Shown here: one piece after another, positions 18,246 to 29,000 of the stretch
Numbering within the stretch: the first letter of the stretch is position 1
Layout of the letters: each line of letters starts with the position of its first letter
Notes under the pieces: model-generated
The model's database searches: none
What the model was told of the DNA's origin: nothing
Seen by the model: only the letters and a program-made list of their open reading frames with translations
Source: Nitrosospira sp. Is2
Lineage (GTDB): Bacteria > Pseudomonadota > Gammaproteobacteria > Burkholderiales > Nitrosomonadaceae
Direction of reading: 5' to 3'
Assembly (NCBI RefSeq): GCF_033095785.1
Contig: NZ_CP137134.1
Location: 992,001 to 1,056,000, forward strand
DNA length: 64,000 nt
Translations under genes and position numbers: made by a program

Positions 18246-19952
18246 TCAAACTGCACTGTTGAATACAATCGGTGCTGGCACCGTCGGGCTGTCTTTCGCC
18301 GGTTTGCTTTCCTTCCTTGGCGCACTGGCCGTACTGTCCTTTACCCGTTCCCGGCTATTGAAAGTCAGACACCCGCTCTCCATGCGTACAAGTTGATCTG
18401 CAAGGTGAAAGTACCGGTCATCATGCGATATTACTAGCACGGCCTTGCCCATGGCTCGTAGTTCGGGAAGGATCTCCCGGTAAAACACTTCCTTGAATAG
18501 CGGATCCTGGTCCGCGGCCCATTCGTCGAACATAAAAAATGGGCGGTCCTCCAGGTACGCTACCACCAGGGCTAGGCGCTTGCGCTGCCCTTGCGATAAC
18601 GCGAGGGTAGTGAAAGCTCCATTCTGCACTTTAACCTTGTTGTGCAAATGCAATTTTTCGAGGAGGCGATTGCCTTCGCTGTTCAGACGGGCGCTACTTG
18701 TCTCGAGCAGGCGATCAAAAAGGTGAAAGTCGGAAAAAATGGTAGAAAACAGCTGCCTATAGTGGTCGCGATTCATATCGTCTACTGTTGTGCCGTTAAA
18801 AACTATTTTTCCCTCTTCCGGCGGATAGAGGCCCACCAGCAATTTCGCCAAAGTAGTCTTGCCGCTACCATTGCCTCCTACCAAAAAAGTAATCTCTCCG
18901 GGCCGAAACTCCAGGTCTATGGGCCCCAGGGTGAATAAGTCGTCGCTCTGTTCGTGATAATAACGGTGCATTACCCCCTTCAGCGAAATAGAGTGCAATG
19001 CGGGCGGAGAAGAACCCTCCGCTCGCGTCTCTGAACTGGACATCTCGCGTATTATTTCATCGATCCGCGCGGCCGATACCTGCGCTAGATTGGCTCGCGG
19101 AATGTTCAGCAGGAGTGCCTCCAGCGGCCCGACCATATACACAAACACAAGCGCATAGCCGGTCATGATGAGCGCCCTGTCAGGAACATTCCCCACCAGT
19201 GCGAATAATACCAACCCGATAAACGCATACAGCAAAAATTGGGCCCAGCCGCCCGAGGCGACGAAGACCGACATCCCGAAGGTTCTTTCGCGGCGCACCG
19301 TTTCGATCGATTTGGCCAGTACGTCATCATAAAACGCCGTCTGTTTTTCGCGATTCAGACGAAGCTCCTTGGCCCCATCGGTAAGGGAACGAAAATAGGC
19401 AAATAGTCGGTCCTGCTCCTCCGCGGCGACACTGAGATGGCGTATCGCACGCAAATGCGCAAAGTGATAACCGACGGAGCCCAACCCAACAACGACAACT
19501 GCAAGCAGAAATACCTGCCAGGACAATAAAGCCATATATATAAGACATCCGGCGACGATGACCGCGTTCATCAGGATTACCGGAAAGCTTTCGAAAAATT
19601 CTGCAACGCGCGAGCAATGCTCGGCGAGCGCAGATTGTATGCGTGCCGCGCCAATTGATTCCAGGTGCCGGTAATCAGCCGCAAGCACACGTCTCGCGAC
19701 CAAGCCTCGCAACTCCGCATGGGCGCGCTGCCCCAGGCGCTCGAAGAGAATGGCGGCAACCACGTAAGTCAGCATTACGCCGAGCGCAGTAACCCCGAAA
19801 ATCAGCGCCATTTGTCCACGCTCCGACTCTGCTGCGGTAAGCGCGGAGCTGATCTGCGCCACCAGAAATACACTGCACGCGCCATGAACCACGGTCACTA
19901 ACGAAGCGCCACCTAATAAGACCTTTGATCGACTGATGAGATACTTAAGCAC
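18246..19952 (-). CDS. Cyclic-peptide/siderophore export ABC transporter, PvdE/SyrD-like
   Basis: A fused transmembrane-ATPase exporter of the cyclic peptide transporter family. The N-terminal ~320 residues hold six hydrophobic segments (such as VLLGGASLVTVVHGACSVFLVA and ALIFGVTALGVMLTYVVAAILF). The ATPase domain carries Walker A VGGNGSGKTT, the Q-loop TIFSDFHLFDR, ABC signature LSQGQRKRLALVVAYLE, Walker B PFFMFDEWAADQD and the switch His ISHDDRY. The WAADQDP continuation is typical of PvdE and SyrD. The GTG at 19952 is used since the family begins LKYLxSRS; the frame is open to a GTG at 20015. It probably exports the precursor or siderophore to the periplasm. Confidence 0.9.
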   Translation of the reverse strand: MLKYLISRSKVLLGGASLVTVVHGACSVFLVAQISSALTAAESERGQMALIFGVTALGVMLTYVVAAILFERLGQRAHAELRGLVARRVLAADYRHLESIGAARIQSALAEHCSRVAEFFESFPVILMNAVIVAGCLIYMALLSWQVFLLAVVVVGLGSVGYHFAHLRAIRHLSVAAEEQDRLFAYFRSLTDGAKELRLNREKQTAFYDDVLAKSIETVRRERTFGMSVFVASGGWAQFLLYAFIGLVLFALVGNVPDRALIMTGYALVFVYMVGPLEALLLNIPRANLAQVSAARIDEIIREMSSSETRAEGSSPPALHSISLKGVMHRYYHEQSDDLFTLGPIDLEFRPGEITFLVGGNGSGKTTLAKLLVGLYPPEEGKIVFNGTTVDDMNRDHYRQLFSTIFSDFHLFDRLLETSSARLNSEGNRLLEKLHLHNKVKVQNGAFTTLALSQGQRKRLALVVAYLEDRPFFMFDEWAADQDPLFKEVFYREILPELRAMGKAVLVISHDDRYFHLADQLVRMESGCLTFNSRERVKDSTASAPRKESKPAKDSPTVPAPIVFNSAV

Positions 19953-20105
19953 GATGCCCCGCAATAAGAATGAGAATGGATATGGAAAAGACGAATGGGC
20001 AGTGCAAATATCCACATCTTACGATTGGAACGTCACGCCGTTTTTGTACGAAATGGCGGAAACACGGGGATCGGCTGGGAAACGACGGTTTCAGAACAAT
20101 TTGTT

Positions 20106-20141
20106 AATGAGATTGATTACTAAAAAATAACGTTTCTCATT
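20106..20141. promoter_or_regulatory. Inverted repeat AATGAGA...TCTCATT, possible Fur-type operator
   Basis: Exact 7-bp arms lie at 20106-20112 and 20135-20141 in the divergent intergenic region between the ABC exporter and the acyltransferase. The left half (AATGAGATTGATTACT) matches 11 of 16 positions of the Fur box AATGATAATCATTATC. The right arm lies inside the ECF-type promoter. Confidence 0.35.
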
Positions 20142-20145
20142 CGTC
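20121..20145 (+). promoter_or_regulatory. Iron-starvation ECF promoter, TAAAA-N16-CGTC
   Basis: TAAAA at 20121-20125, a 16-bp spacer and CGTC at 20142-20145 match the PvdS iron-starvation box (TAAAT-N16-CGT) with one change, and the -35/-10 pattern known for the Burkholderia OrbS-type sigma factors. It lies about 50 bp before the acyltransferase start. The sequence CTCATTC just before the -10 element is shared with the promoter candidate of the MbtH-NRPS operon. Confidence 0.6.
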
Positions 20146-20197
20146 TTTATACGGGATAAGGGCATGCGCCTCAACCATGATTACGGGAGTTCGACGA

Positions 20198-21289
20198 ATG
20201 GGCAAGCTGCACGAGCAGGGTCAACAATTATTGGCTCGTGTCACGACAGTTATTAGCCGCCCTGATGGGATCGCCTATACAGCAACAGTTGATGGCGACA
20301 CCTTGCTTTTGCAAAAGGCGGACGGGGCGGAAAAATCGCAGTGGCATTTGTATCGACAGGCAGATCAACTGAACCTGGAAAGGATAGCGTCTAAACCTCG
20401 CGGAGTTGCGAACGCAGAACTACTGGCGGCAATTGAAGCTTGTTTCCTTAGTTATCCCGATTGCGGGACGCTCAACGTGAAAGCTCATGTCATCGCTGTC
20501 AACGAACTAATTTGTTCGGGCTTTTTGCTCAGAGACGAAAACGGGCAAATGAGCGTTAAAGCCGAGCTTTTCTGGCAGCAGCCTCGTCCGTGGCTCGTTC
20601 AATCGCAACCAGGGGTATTCCCGCTTACCTACACGTTTTGTCACGGTCGGAGGCATCCGCTACGGCCCCTAAAGCCTATGGGTCCGGTCTACCGGCGCTA
20701 TATCCCCTGGCTTGAGCGAACGCTGTCTTTCAGTACGGTGGACCTTGACCGTGACCTTGAATCATTCAGCCGCTGGATGAATGACCCAGTCGTCGCGGCA
20801 TCATGGCGCGAAGAAGGCGATCTCGGAAGACATCGCGCCTATTTGCAGAACATCGAGGCAGATGCCCATGTGACAGCGCTCATCGCAAGCCTGGATGATG
20901 AGGCTTTTGGTTACTTCGAGGTCTACTGGGCAAAGGAGGACCGCATCGCCCCGTTTTACGACGTGGATGACTTCGACCGCGGCTGGCATGTACTCATTGG
21001 AGAACCTCGCTTCCGTGGCAAGCCTTTCGTTACTGCATGGTTGCCCTCGATCTCGCATTATCTGTTTCTAGACGATTGCAGGACTCAACGTATTGTCATC
21101 GAGCCTCGCGCGGATAACTACAAGATGGTTCGTAATCTTGGTAAATGCGGCTATGCGCATGTCAAGGAGTTCGATTTCCCTCACAAACGGGCGATGCTGG
21201 GCATGTTGTTACGGGAACGCTTTTTCGCGGACCGGCTGTGGGTACCGCGGGAGACGACGACATCTCCCTATTCCCTATCTCTATCCTGA
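20198..21289 (+). CDS. GNAT-type siderophore acyltransferase (hydroxyornithine/hydroxylysine N-acetyltransferase-like)
   Basis: This 363-residue protein belongs to the IucB/AlcB/RhbD acetyltransferase group. The C-terminal ~190 residues hold the acyl-CoA-binding GNAT fold: LDRDLESFSRWMNDPVVAASWREEG, GYFEVYWAKEDRIAPFYDVDDFDRGWHVLIGEPRFRG, and TQRIVIEPRADNYKMVRNLGKCGY. The N-terminal half is the variable domain found in this family. The ATG at 20198 has GGGAG 9 bp upstream; an ATG at 20177 is also possible. Directly followed by an ornithine N5-monooxygenase, it most likely acylates N5-hydroxyornithine to form the hydroxamate ligand. Whether acetyl or another acyl group is used is not shown by sequence. 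Confidence 0.88.
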   Translation: MGKLHEQGQQLLARVTTVISRPDGIAYTATVDGDTLLLQKADGAEKSQWHLYRQADQLNLERIASKPRGVANAELLAAIEACFLSYPDCGTLNVKAHVIAVNELICSGFLLRDENGQMSVKAELFWQQPRPWLVQSQPGVFPLTYTFCHGRRHPLRPLKPMGPVYRRYIPWLERTLSFSTVDLDRDLESFSRWMNDPVVAASWREEGDLGRHRAYLQNIEADAHVTALIASLDDEAFGYFEVYWAKEDRIAPFYDVDDFDRGWHVLIGEPRFRGKPFVTAWLPSISHYLFLDDCRTQRIVIEPRADNYKMVRNLGKCGYAHVKEFDFPHKRAMLGMLLRERFFADRLWVPRETTTSPYSLSLS

Positions 21290-21297
21290 GGATATCC

Positions 21298-22602
21298 ATG
21301 CATATTTACGATCTGATCGGTATCGGCTTCGGGCCCTCCAATATCGCCCTTGCCATCACTTTGGAGGAAAAAAGACAGGAGGGCTACAACGTTGACTCCT
21401 TCTTTATCGAAAAACAGCCGAGTTTCGCCTGGCATGCCAACATGATGCTGGACAACACGCATATGCAGATATCCTTCCTTAAGGATCTGGCGACCATGCG
21501 CAACCCGTCGAGCCATTTCACGTTTATCAATTACCTCCATCAGAAGCAAAGGCTACAGGACTTCATTAATCTGAAAACGTTTTTTCCGAGTCGTCACGAG
21601 TTCAACGACTACTTGGGGTGGGCAGCGGCGCATTTCAACCACCGCTGCGCATACGGTGAAGAAGTTTTGGAAGTGCTGCCCGAGAAGCGTAATGACGAAA
21701 TCGCGCTGCTGCGTATTCGTTCGCGCGATGCCGGCAACACCATCCATGAGCGCTTGGCACGCAACCTCATCGTCAGCGTAGGAGGCGTGCCGAGCATCCC
21801 ACCATGTTTTACACCGCTAAAAGACGACGTTCGGGTATTTCATTCCAATAGCTATCTCCGAGAGATCGCACAGCACGCATCCGCCGAAAGGATAGCGGTC
21901 ATAGGCGCCGGTCAAAGTGCATCCGAGATTTTCATGGATCTGCACGGCAGGCCCAACGCGCCACACGTCGACCTCATCATGCGCGCCCGCGCGATCAAGC
22001 CTTCAGACGACAGTCCATTCGTCAACGAAATTTTCAATCCGGATTTCACCGACTTCGTTTTTAGCCACCCGGATCAGGACCGGGCTGCACTGCTTGATGA
22101 ATTCTGGCACACCAACTATGCCGCGCCCGACCTCGTCCTGATCGAGCAGATCTTCAATGTTTTCTATCAGCAGAGAGTTGCCGGGAACGCACGCCATAGG
22201 TTCCTCCGTCGTCATGAAGTCGCCGCTGCTCACGCGTTGCCGGATGGCATCCGGCTGCTCCTGCGGAACCTGAACGATGGTAGCGAGCATCTAGCCACCT
22301 ACGATGCGGTCGTGCTAGCAACCGGGTATAGCCGGGATCATCATAAGTCGCTACTGGGACAGCTTTCGCCTTATATGGACGGCTTCACCGTGGACCGTCA
22401 ATACCGCTTGCAGAGCACGGACAACTTCAGACCAGCCATCTTCCTCCAGGGCGCGTGCGAATCGAGCCACGGCCTGAGCGATACGTTACTTTCGGTAACC
22501 GCTGTCCGCACCTATGAGATAGGTCAGGCACTGCTGGGCGCAGTAGACCAGCAAACAGGCAAGCAAACGGATAACCCGATACGAGCGGTTGCAAGTCGTT
22601 GA
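21298..22602 (+). CDS. L-ornithine N5-monooxygenase (PvdA/SidA family)
   Basis: A FAD/NADPH N-hydroxylating monooxygenase of 434 residues that converts L-ornithine to N5-hydroxyornithine, the first step to hydroxamate ligands. The FAD motif GIGFGPSNIALAI is at residues about 8-20. MLDNTHMQISFLKDLATMRNP is the conserved substrate/FAD segment. The NADPH motif IAVIGAGQSASEIFMDL is at about residue 200. The family C-terminal ATGY (VLATGYSRD) is followed by GLSDTLLS, the family ornithine/FAD segment. ATG at 21298 is set by GAGGA 5 bp upstream that overlaps the stop region of the acyltransferase, so the two are translated together. Lysine N6-hydroxylase is the main alternative; the NRPS context favours ornithine. 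Confidence 0.93.
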   Translation: MHIYDLIGIGFGPSNIALAITLEEKRQEGYNVDSFFIEKQPSFAWHANMMLDNTHMQISFLKDLATMRNPSSHFTFINYLHQKQRLQDFINLKTFFPSRHEFNDYLGWAAAHFNHRCAYGEEVLEVLPEKRNDEIALLRIRSRDAGNTIHERLARNLIVSVGGVPSIPPCFTPLKDDVRVFHSNSYLREIAQHASAERIAVIGAGQSASEIFMDLHGRPNAPHVDLIMRARAIKPSDDSPFVNEIFNPDFTDFVFSHPDQDRAALLDEFWHTNYAAPDLVLIEQIFNVFYQQRVAGNARHRFLRRHEVAAAHALPDGIRLLLRNLNDGSEHLATYDAVVLATGYSRDHHKSLLGQLSPYMDGFTVDRQYRLQSTDNFRPAIFLQGACESSHGLSDTLLSVTAVRTYEIGQALLGAVDQQTGKQTDNPIRAVASR

Positions 22603-22679
22603 AGTTTTTTTAAATCTGATAACGCAGCGGACGGCATCCACAAGTTTTTTAACTACCTTAACTACCACCAACTATAACC

Positions 22680-24962
22680 ATGAAAGCCTACATAAAAACC
22701 AACAAGTGGCTGAAACAATCAAAAAAAGTGGCACTATCAGCTGCACTGCAGTACCTATTCCTGACTATATCCGTAAACGGATACGCTTATGCTCAACAGG
22801 CGGACCCAGGATCCGCCAAACCGGATAAGAAAGAAAAAATAGCTGTGCCGGGTATGGTTGATGGGCAGGACGACAAGCAGAAATCTGCGGCGGCAGATAG
22901 CCCGGCAGTTCTGCCAGCGGTAGTGATCAAGGATAAGGCGCAAACCGCAGGTTATGTCACCAGTCGCACCGTCAGCGGGACAAAGACGGATACGCCGCTT
23001 ACAGAGATACCCCAGTCGATCTCTATCATCAATCGAAGGGAGCTCGACATGCGCGGCGTGCACCTCAATTTCACCGAAGCGCTGCGCTACGTTCCCGGGG
23101 TAGCAGTCGACCAATTCGGCTTCAATGGAACAGGTTTCGAGTACATTGGCATGCGCGGCTTTAATGTCCAGACTACGGCCAACTTCCGAGACGGCCTGAG
23201 TCAGCAGGGGACAGGGCTTTATTTCGGCGCCTTTCTAACCGACCCCTATGCCCTTGAACGGGTGGATGTTTTGCGTGGCCCAACTTCGGTTATGTTTGGT
23301 CGCGGCGATGCTGGCGGTATCGTCAACCGCATCACAAAGCTGCCTAGCGCCACGCCCATCCGTGAAGTCGAGATCCAGTACGGCAATTTCGACCGCAAGC
23401 GGATTGCCGCGGATTTTGGCATCGTCAACGCGGACGGTACGTTGATGTTCCGGCTCGTGACCTCCGCGCTCGATACCGACACCCAAGTCCGGTTTCCAAA
23501 CACTGACGGTGACCGCGCCGGAATCAGGCGCTTTTACATCGCGCCATCGCTTACGTGGCGCCCCAGCGACAGGACTTCCATCACTCTGTTTGGCGATATC
23601 CTTAACAACCGCAGTGGAGCAGGCGCATTTTACGTTGCAACGCCAGACGGCGGGCCGACCAATACGCTGCTTGCCGACCCCGGCTTTACCCGGTATTCCA
23701 CCCATCAGGCTTCGGTCAGCTATAAAATCGAGCATCACTTCAACGACATCTTCACTGCCAGGCAGAACTTCCGTTTCATGAAGCAGGATGGCCATTTCAG
23801 GGATCTAGAGCCCGGTTTTGACTTTGACAGGGGGACTCGTTTTGCTCCAGATGGACAAACTTTACTTCGTAATGCCTTCTCCACCAGGGAGCGATTGGAT
23901 CAGACGGCGCTGGACACCCACCTGCAAGCCAAGGTGGATACTGGGCCGGTAAATCATACCGTACTGGTTGGAATTGATTGGACGCGGACGAATGCCTCTC
24001 TGAGCAGGCTTGACGCCACTGGTACTCCAGGTATCAACATATTTAGTCCTGTATATTTTCAGCCAATACCCACGCCAAATTCACCCGGATTAGCTGGAAC
24101 GCAAAAGATCGACCAGGTAGGATTTTATGTCCAGGATCAGATCAAATACCAGAACTGGCTTATGACCCTGAGCGGGCGGCATGACAAGGTTTCAAACAAT
24201 ACTACCGTTAATTTCCTCCCTGACGCGGTTAGAGACCGGGATGCCGCGTACACCGGCAGGGCCGGCTTGACCTACCTTTTCTCCAGCGGCGTCGCGCCCT
24301 ACGTGAGCTATTCGCAATCGTTCCTGCCTCAGTCGGGGATCAGTTCCGGTGATGGCAGGCCATTCGATCCAACGCGCGCCGCCCAGTATGAAGTTGGGAT
24401 CAAATACCAGCCACCCGGAACTAGAAGCCTGTTCACCGCAGCGCTGTTTGAATTGACGAAAACGAATGTACTGATTCCCGATCTGCGAGTAGGCGGTCTC
24501 CTCACCCAAACGGGTGAGATTCGCTCGCGAGGCGCGGAAGTGGAGGCAAGGACTGAACTCTATAGGGGCCTTAATTTTATTGGCGCGTTCACCTACAACG
24601 ACGTTAAGGTCACTGAAAGCGATGCTTTTGTAGGAAAAATGCCGGTGCGCGTTCCGAATCTGACCACGTCGGGCTGGCTCGATTACAGTCTGGGCGCATT
24701 GAACATAGGATGGCTGAAGGGTTTTGGCATTGGTGGCGGCGTGCGTTACGTCGGACGCGTGTTCAACGACGACGCTAATACGAGCATCACCCCGTCTTTC
24801 ACCTTGTTCGACGCGGTTTTCCGCTACGATCACGGCCCCTGGCGCTTTTTCCTCAATGCTAACAACATATTCAACGAAAAATACTATTCCGCAAGCTCCG
24901 GAGGAAATTTCTTCCGTGGCACGGAACGCTCGGTTATCGGGACGTTGAAACTTAATTTTTAA
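22680..24962 (+). CDS. TonB-dependent ferric-siderophore outer-membrane receptor
   Basis: A 760-residue receptor. A basic N-terminus and hydrophobic core are followed by the likely cleavage site AYA-QQ near residue 39. The plug domain begins near residue 95 (TDTPLTEIPQSISIINRREL) and includes ALRYVPGVAVDQFG, IGMRGF and VDVLRGPTSVMFGRGDAGGIVNRITK, typical of FhuA/FoxA/FpvA-type siderophore receptors. The beta-barrel runs to the terminal aromatic residue (GTLKLNF). The ~55 residues between signal peptide and plug show no STN signalling domain, so it is a plain importer rather than a FecA-type transducer. It lies 77 bp after the monooxygenase and is probably cotranscribed with it. Confidence 0.93.
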   Translation: MKAYIKTNKWLKQSKKVALSAALQYLFLTISVNGYAYAQQADPGSAKPDKKEKIAVPGMVDGQDDKQKSAAADSPAVLPAVVIKDKAQTAGYVTSRTVSGTKTDTPLTEIPQSISIINRRELDMRGVHLNFTEALRYVPGVAVDQFGFNGTGFEYIGMRGFNVQTTANFRDGLSQQGTGLYFGAFLTDPYALERVDVLRGPTSVMFGRGDAGGIVNRITKLPSATPIREVEIQYGNFDRKRIAADFGIVNADGTLMFRLVTSALDTDTQVRFPNTDGDRAGIRRFYIAPSLTWRPSDRTSITLFGDILNNRSGAGAFYVATPDGGPTNTLLADPGFTRYSTHQASVSYKIEHHFNDIFTARQNFRFMKQDGHFRDLEPGFDFDRGTRFAPDGQTLLRNAFSTRERLDQTALDTHLQAKVDTGPVNHTVLVGIDWTRTNASLSRLDATGTPGINIFSPVYFQPIPTPNSPGLAGTQKIDQVGFYVQDQIKYQNWLMTLSGRHDKVSNNTTVNFLPDAVRDRDAAYTGRAGLTYLFSSGVAPYVSYSQSFLPQSGISSGDGRPFDPTRAAQYEVGIKYQPPGTRSLFTAALFELTKTNVLIPDLRVGGLLTQTGEIRSRGAEVEARTELYRGLNFIGAFTYNDVKVTESDAFVGKMPVRVPNLTTSGWLDYSLGALNIGWLKGFGIGGGVRYVGRVFNDDANTSITPSFTLFDAVFRYDHGPWRFFLNANNIFNEKYYSASSGGNFFRGTERSVIGTLKLNF

Positions 24963-24995
24963 CTCCTCACTAACGTTCTATCGGAGATATACACG

Positions 24996-25955
24996 ATGCC
25001 GCTCGACCCGGATCTCGCCGCATTTCTTGAGTTGGTCGATGCTGGCATCGGCAACGGTGCCCGGCCGTTGCATGAGATGCCGGTCTCCGACGCTCGCCTG
25101 CAATATGACGCTTCCACACTTGCCCTGGATTCTGAGGGGATGGAAGTCGCAAGCGTCAGTTCAATCTGCATCCGCTCTCGGGATGGCAAGGAGATTGATG
25201 CTCGGCTTTATGTGCCGGCTGTACCTTCACCCGGGCGACTGTTACCCGCGCTGCTGTACTTTCACGGGGGCGGCTATTGCGTTGGAAGCCTTGACTCGCA
25301 TGACTCCCTCTGCAGGACGCTGGCCGCTTTAACCCCCTGCTGCGTTCTAAGCGTAGCTTACCGGTTGGCGCCCGAACATCCATTCCCGACTGCCGTCCAT
25401 GACGCCCAGGATGCCTACCAATGGCTTCTCGCAAACGGACCTGCGTCGGGAATCGATACGCAAAATATCGCTGTGGGAGGGGACAGCGCAGGTGGAACGC
25501 TGGCAACAGTCATTACGATCACCCTCCGTGATTCAGGCGGGCCGCAGCCGAAACTGCAGGTGCTGCTTTACCCTTGCACCAGCGCCTCGCAGGATACGGA
25601 ATCGCATCGACGTCTAGCGGGGGGCTATCTTCTGGAAGCTCCGACGCTGCAATGGATGTTCAGCAATTACCTGGCGAACGAAGCCGACCGGAAAGACTGG
25701 CGTTTCGCCCCCCTCGAAACGCCCGATCTAACAGGGGTCGCCCCTGCATTCATTGCCTTGGCGGAATATGATCCGCTGGTGGATGAAGGCATGAAATATG
25801 CTGATAAGCTGAAAGCGGCGGGCGTCACCACTCAGCTCCGGGTTTATCCCGGGATGACCCATGACTTCGCCCGCCTCGGCAATATTGTCGCGGAAGGGGC
25901 GCAGGTACGTAGAGACATCGCGAGCATGCTCGCCAGCGCCTTTCAGTCGAGCTAA
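24996..25955 (+). CDS. Alpha/beta hydrolase of the HSL (esterase/lipase) family
   Basis: 319 residues with the family-IV signature: oxyanion motif LYFHGGGYCVGS (about residue 88), nucleophile elbow GGDSAGGTLA (Ser about 162), the Asp in YDPLVDEG (about 257) and the His in GMTHDF (about 288). ATG at 24996 follows CGGAG 9 bp upstream. It is the last gene of the acyltransferase-monooxygenase-receptor operon, 33 bp after the receptor. No signal peptide is visible, so it acts in the cytoplasm. By analogy with Fes and IroE, which cut ferric siderophores after import, it might hydrolyse or trim the imported siderophore, or an acyl-ester intermediate. That role is inferred from position alone. Confidence 0.87.
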   Translation: MPLDPDLAAFLELVDAGIGNGARPLHEMPVSDARLQYDASTLALDSEGMEVASVSSICIRSRDGKEIDARLYVPAVPSPGRLLPALLYFHGGGYCVGSLDSHDSLCRTLAALTPCCVLSVAYRLAPEHPFPTAVHDAQDAYQWLLANGPASGIDTQNIAVGGDSAGGTLATVITITLRDSGGPQPKLQVLLYPCTSASQDTESHRRLAGGYLLEAPTLQWMFSNYLANEADRKDWRFAPLETPDLTGVAPAFIALAEYDPLVDEGMKYADKLKAAGVTTQLRVYPGMTHDFARLGNIVAEGAQVRRDIASMLASAFQSS

Positions 25956-26028
25956 CGGTACATTCAGCCTTCTCCACCGCGAGCGCCGCCGCGCCTTTGC
26001 CGAGACACGAACTGTACCCCCTAACGAC

Positions 26029-26054
26029 GGACGCGCCCAAGCTTAAACGCGTCC
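26029..26054. terminator. Hairpin between convergent siderophore operons
   Basis: GGACGCG (26029-26035) and CGCGTCC (26048-26054) form a perfect 7-bp stem with a 12-nt loop in the 122-bp gap between the hydrolase gene and the end of the NRPS operon. No clear U-tract follows on either strand. Confidence 0.4.
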
Positions 26055-26077
26055 CACAATGGATGAGTTGGCGGGGG

Positions 26078-29000
26078 CTACCGCACACTTGTCTCAGTCT
26101 CTGCAGGCGGCAGTAATTTAGTTGAGAGAACAGCCTCGATTTCCAGAAGTAGGGACCTTGTGCGCACGATGCAAAAATGATCTGCCTCCACATCGGCGGA
26201 CCGCGGCGCCTGCTTCAGTTGTAAAGATAGCGCCAATCTGTCCTCGGTAGGGCGCGCTACCGCCCACCAGCAATTTCCCTGGTTCTTGAGACTACCCAGC
26301 AAGGGCGTTTTCAGCGCCAGTGCCTTCAGGCGCCTTGCCACAAGAAAAATCTGTGCAAGTTCTTCTGCTCCCAAATCTGCATAACTGCCGCTCTCGGCGT
26401 CGCCCGCTCCTTCCTTTTTTACCCTCATTCGCTCTGTTGATATAAGCCCTTCCAGCAGGCCTGCAATTTCCTGTTTCGATTCTCCCGGTTCTGCATGATG
26501 AACTTCGCTTTGAGTCACGTCTGGAGGTTGCACACCGGGTATGACCACGGAAACAAAATCGGCAAAGTCCCGCCGCCAGTTATCGGGCTCTGGCGGCTCG
26601 GTGCCGGGAACGAAGGGATCGATCAAGCCGAGGAAGGCGATGGCGTGCCCATCGGCCTCCAGTAAGGCAGCAACCATGGCTGCCAACGTCCCTCCGAGCG
26701 ACCAGCCCAGCAGGTAGTATGACCCTTCCTGCTGCAGATCTCGGATCATCGCGCAGTAATCGGCAGCCATTTGATCAAGGGAGGTATCGCAGTGCGCCGG
26801 ATCTGAAAGCATACGGCAGGGCAAACCATACACCGCCCGCTTGCCCTCCAGTTGCCGGGCCAAGGGCTGGTAATCGAACACCGTGCCTAGTCCAGCGTGA
26901 ATACAGAACAACGGGGGGTTCCGTTCTTCACAAGACTGGTTGAGTGCGATCAGTGCCTGCGGTCCCTCGGACGCCTGAAACTCCAGTCCAAGCAAACCTG
27001 CAATAGTTGGTCGCTGCATCAGGTCACGGAGCTTGAAGTCGAAATTGGCTTCCCGCAAATTACGCGCACGCGCCATTACTTTCAGGCTAGATAGGGAATC
27101 TCCCCCAAGGGCAAAGAAATTATCAGTTTCGCCTACTCGTTCTATGCCGAGCACCTCTTGCCAGATGTCTGCCAGCAATTTTGCTTCATGGGTGGATGGC
27201 GATCGGAAGGTGTCCACCGCGGGAGCACCCGGCTCCGGCAAGGCGGCACGGTCCAGCTTGCCGCTTGGCAGGCGGGGCAAAATCTCAAGCTCCATGACAT
27301 GCGTGGGCAGCATGTATTCCGGAAGCTTCATGCCAAGTTCCCGTTTGAGGCGGGCCGCCAGCCCATCAGGCGCAATGCTCCCTTTTCGCGGATGACACAC
27401 CACATAAGCCGCCAGTTGCGGGCCTGCGACAGCGTCGTAAACCACGACTGCTGCGTCAGCTATTTCCGGCAGTGCACGTACGGATGCCTCGATTTCACCC
27501 AGTTCTACACGAAAACCTCGAATTTTAACCTGATGGTCGACGCGACCGATATACTCGATATTGCCGTCATTCATCCACCTCACAAGGTCGCCCGTGCGGT
27601 AGAGTCGGCCGCCGTTGGCATCGAAGGGGTCCGCCACAAAACGCTCCGCCGTGAGGCCGGCCCGGCCAAGGTAGCCCCGCGCCAATCCGTATCCCCCGAT
27701 GTACAGCTCACCGACGACGCCCTTGGGAACCGGCTGCATGTTAGTGTCGAGTACATACGCGGTGCGCTCACCCACCGGGCGTCCTATGGGGGCATAGGTA
27801 CAATCGAAACTGTTTGTTGCATCGGTCTTCCATATCAGGGGCGTCACCACAGTCTCGGTTGGCCCGTAACCATTGATGAGGATACGTGGCCGCAGCGTGC
27901 GGCGGATCAGGTCGTACGAGGCCTTGGGCATGGCTTCGCCGCCGAATACGTAAAGTTCTACGGGGGGCGGATCACTGAGTGACGCAGCCCATTCCGCTAC
28001 TTGACCAAGATAGGCAGGCGGGAACGCAGCGTTGGTAATGCCGTAGCTATGAAGAGCTTTGTACGTCCGTTCGGCCGTCCAGAGTTCCTGGTCTCGAACC
28101 GCCAACCCGGCGCCGACAGTGAGCGCTGTCAGCCAGCGCTCATGTGCGCCGTCAAATGAGAATGACATGAAAAGCAGCTCGCATGACTGGGTATTCATCC
28201 CGTAAATGTCGGCGGTAGCCCGGCAGTGCATCGCGAGGGGACCGTGCGTTACCGCTACTCCTTTCGGAAGTCCTGTGGAGCCCGACGTGTAGATTATGTA
28301 GGCAAGACTATGTTCATGGAGCGGAACATCGGGGTTCGAACCAGGCTCAACCGAGAGATCGACCGAATCCAGCACCAACGTTCGCCCCGCCCTGGTAATA
28401 CCGGCAAGCTTGGGCAGCAACTTCCGTTGGGTAATAACGAGCGCCAGTACGCTGTCTTCCGCCATGAAGGAAAGCCGGTCAGCCGGATATTCCGGATCGA
28501 GCGGCACATAGGCGGCTCCGGCTTTCAGCACGGCAAGCAGCGCTACTATCAGGTCGAGCGAACGCTCCATGGCAATGCCCACGCGGGCTTCCAGCCCGAC
28601 GCCCATACTGATGAGGTAGTGAGCAAGACGATTTGCCCGAAGGTTCAGCTCCGCATATGAAAGCTCCTGTTCACCCATCAGCAGCGCGATGGCGTTGGGC
28701 TGTATCCGCGCGTTGCGCTCGATCAGGCAATGAACGCGTTGACGCGGCTGTGCCGCGACTGAGGAAGGGCGCCCCAGCGAAAACAGGTCATCGAGACTTT
28801 TCCTATCCATCCACCCCAACTCCCCCACCGGCAGGCGGGGATTTGCCATCATTTCCCGCATCACGAATTCCATCTGCCTGCGGAGGTCGAGTACGAATTC
28901 GTCCGTAAAATCCTTCCGGCCGTACGCATATTCGATTTCCAGCCTGTCGCCGATAGTGACCTGTAAATCCATCGCGTAGCCGGTGAGCCCCGTGCCTTCC

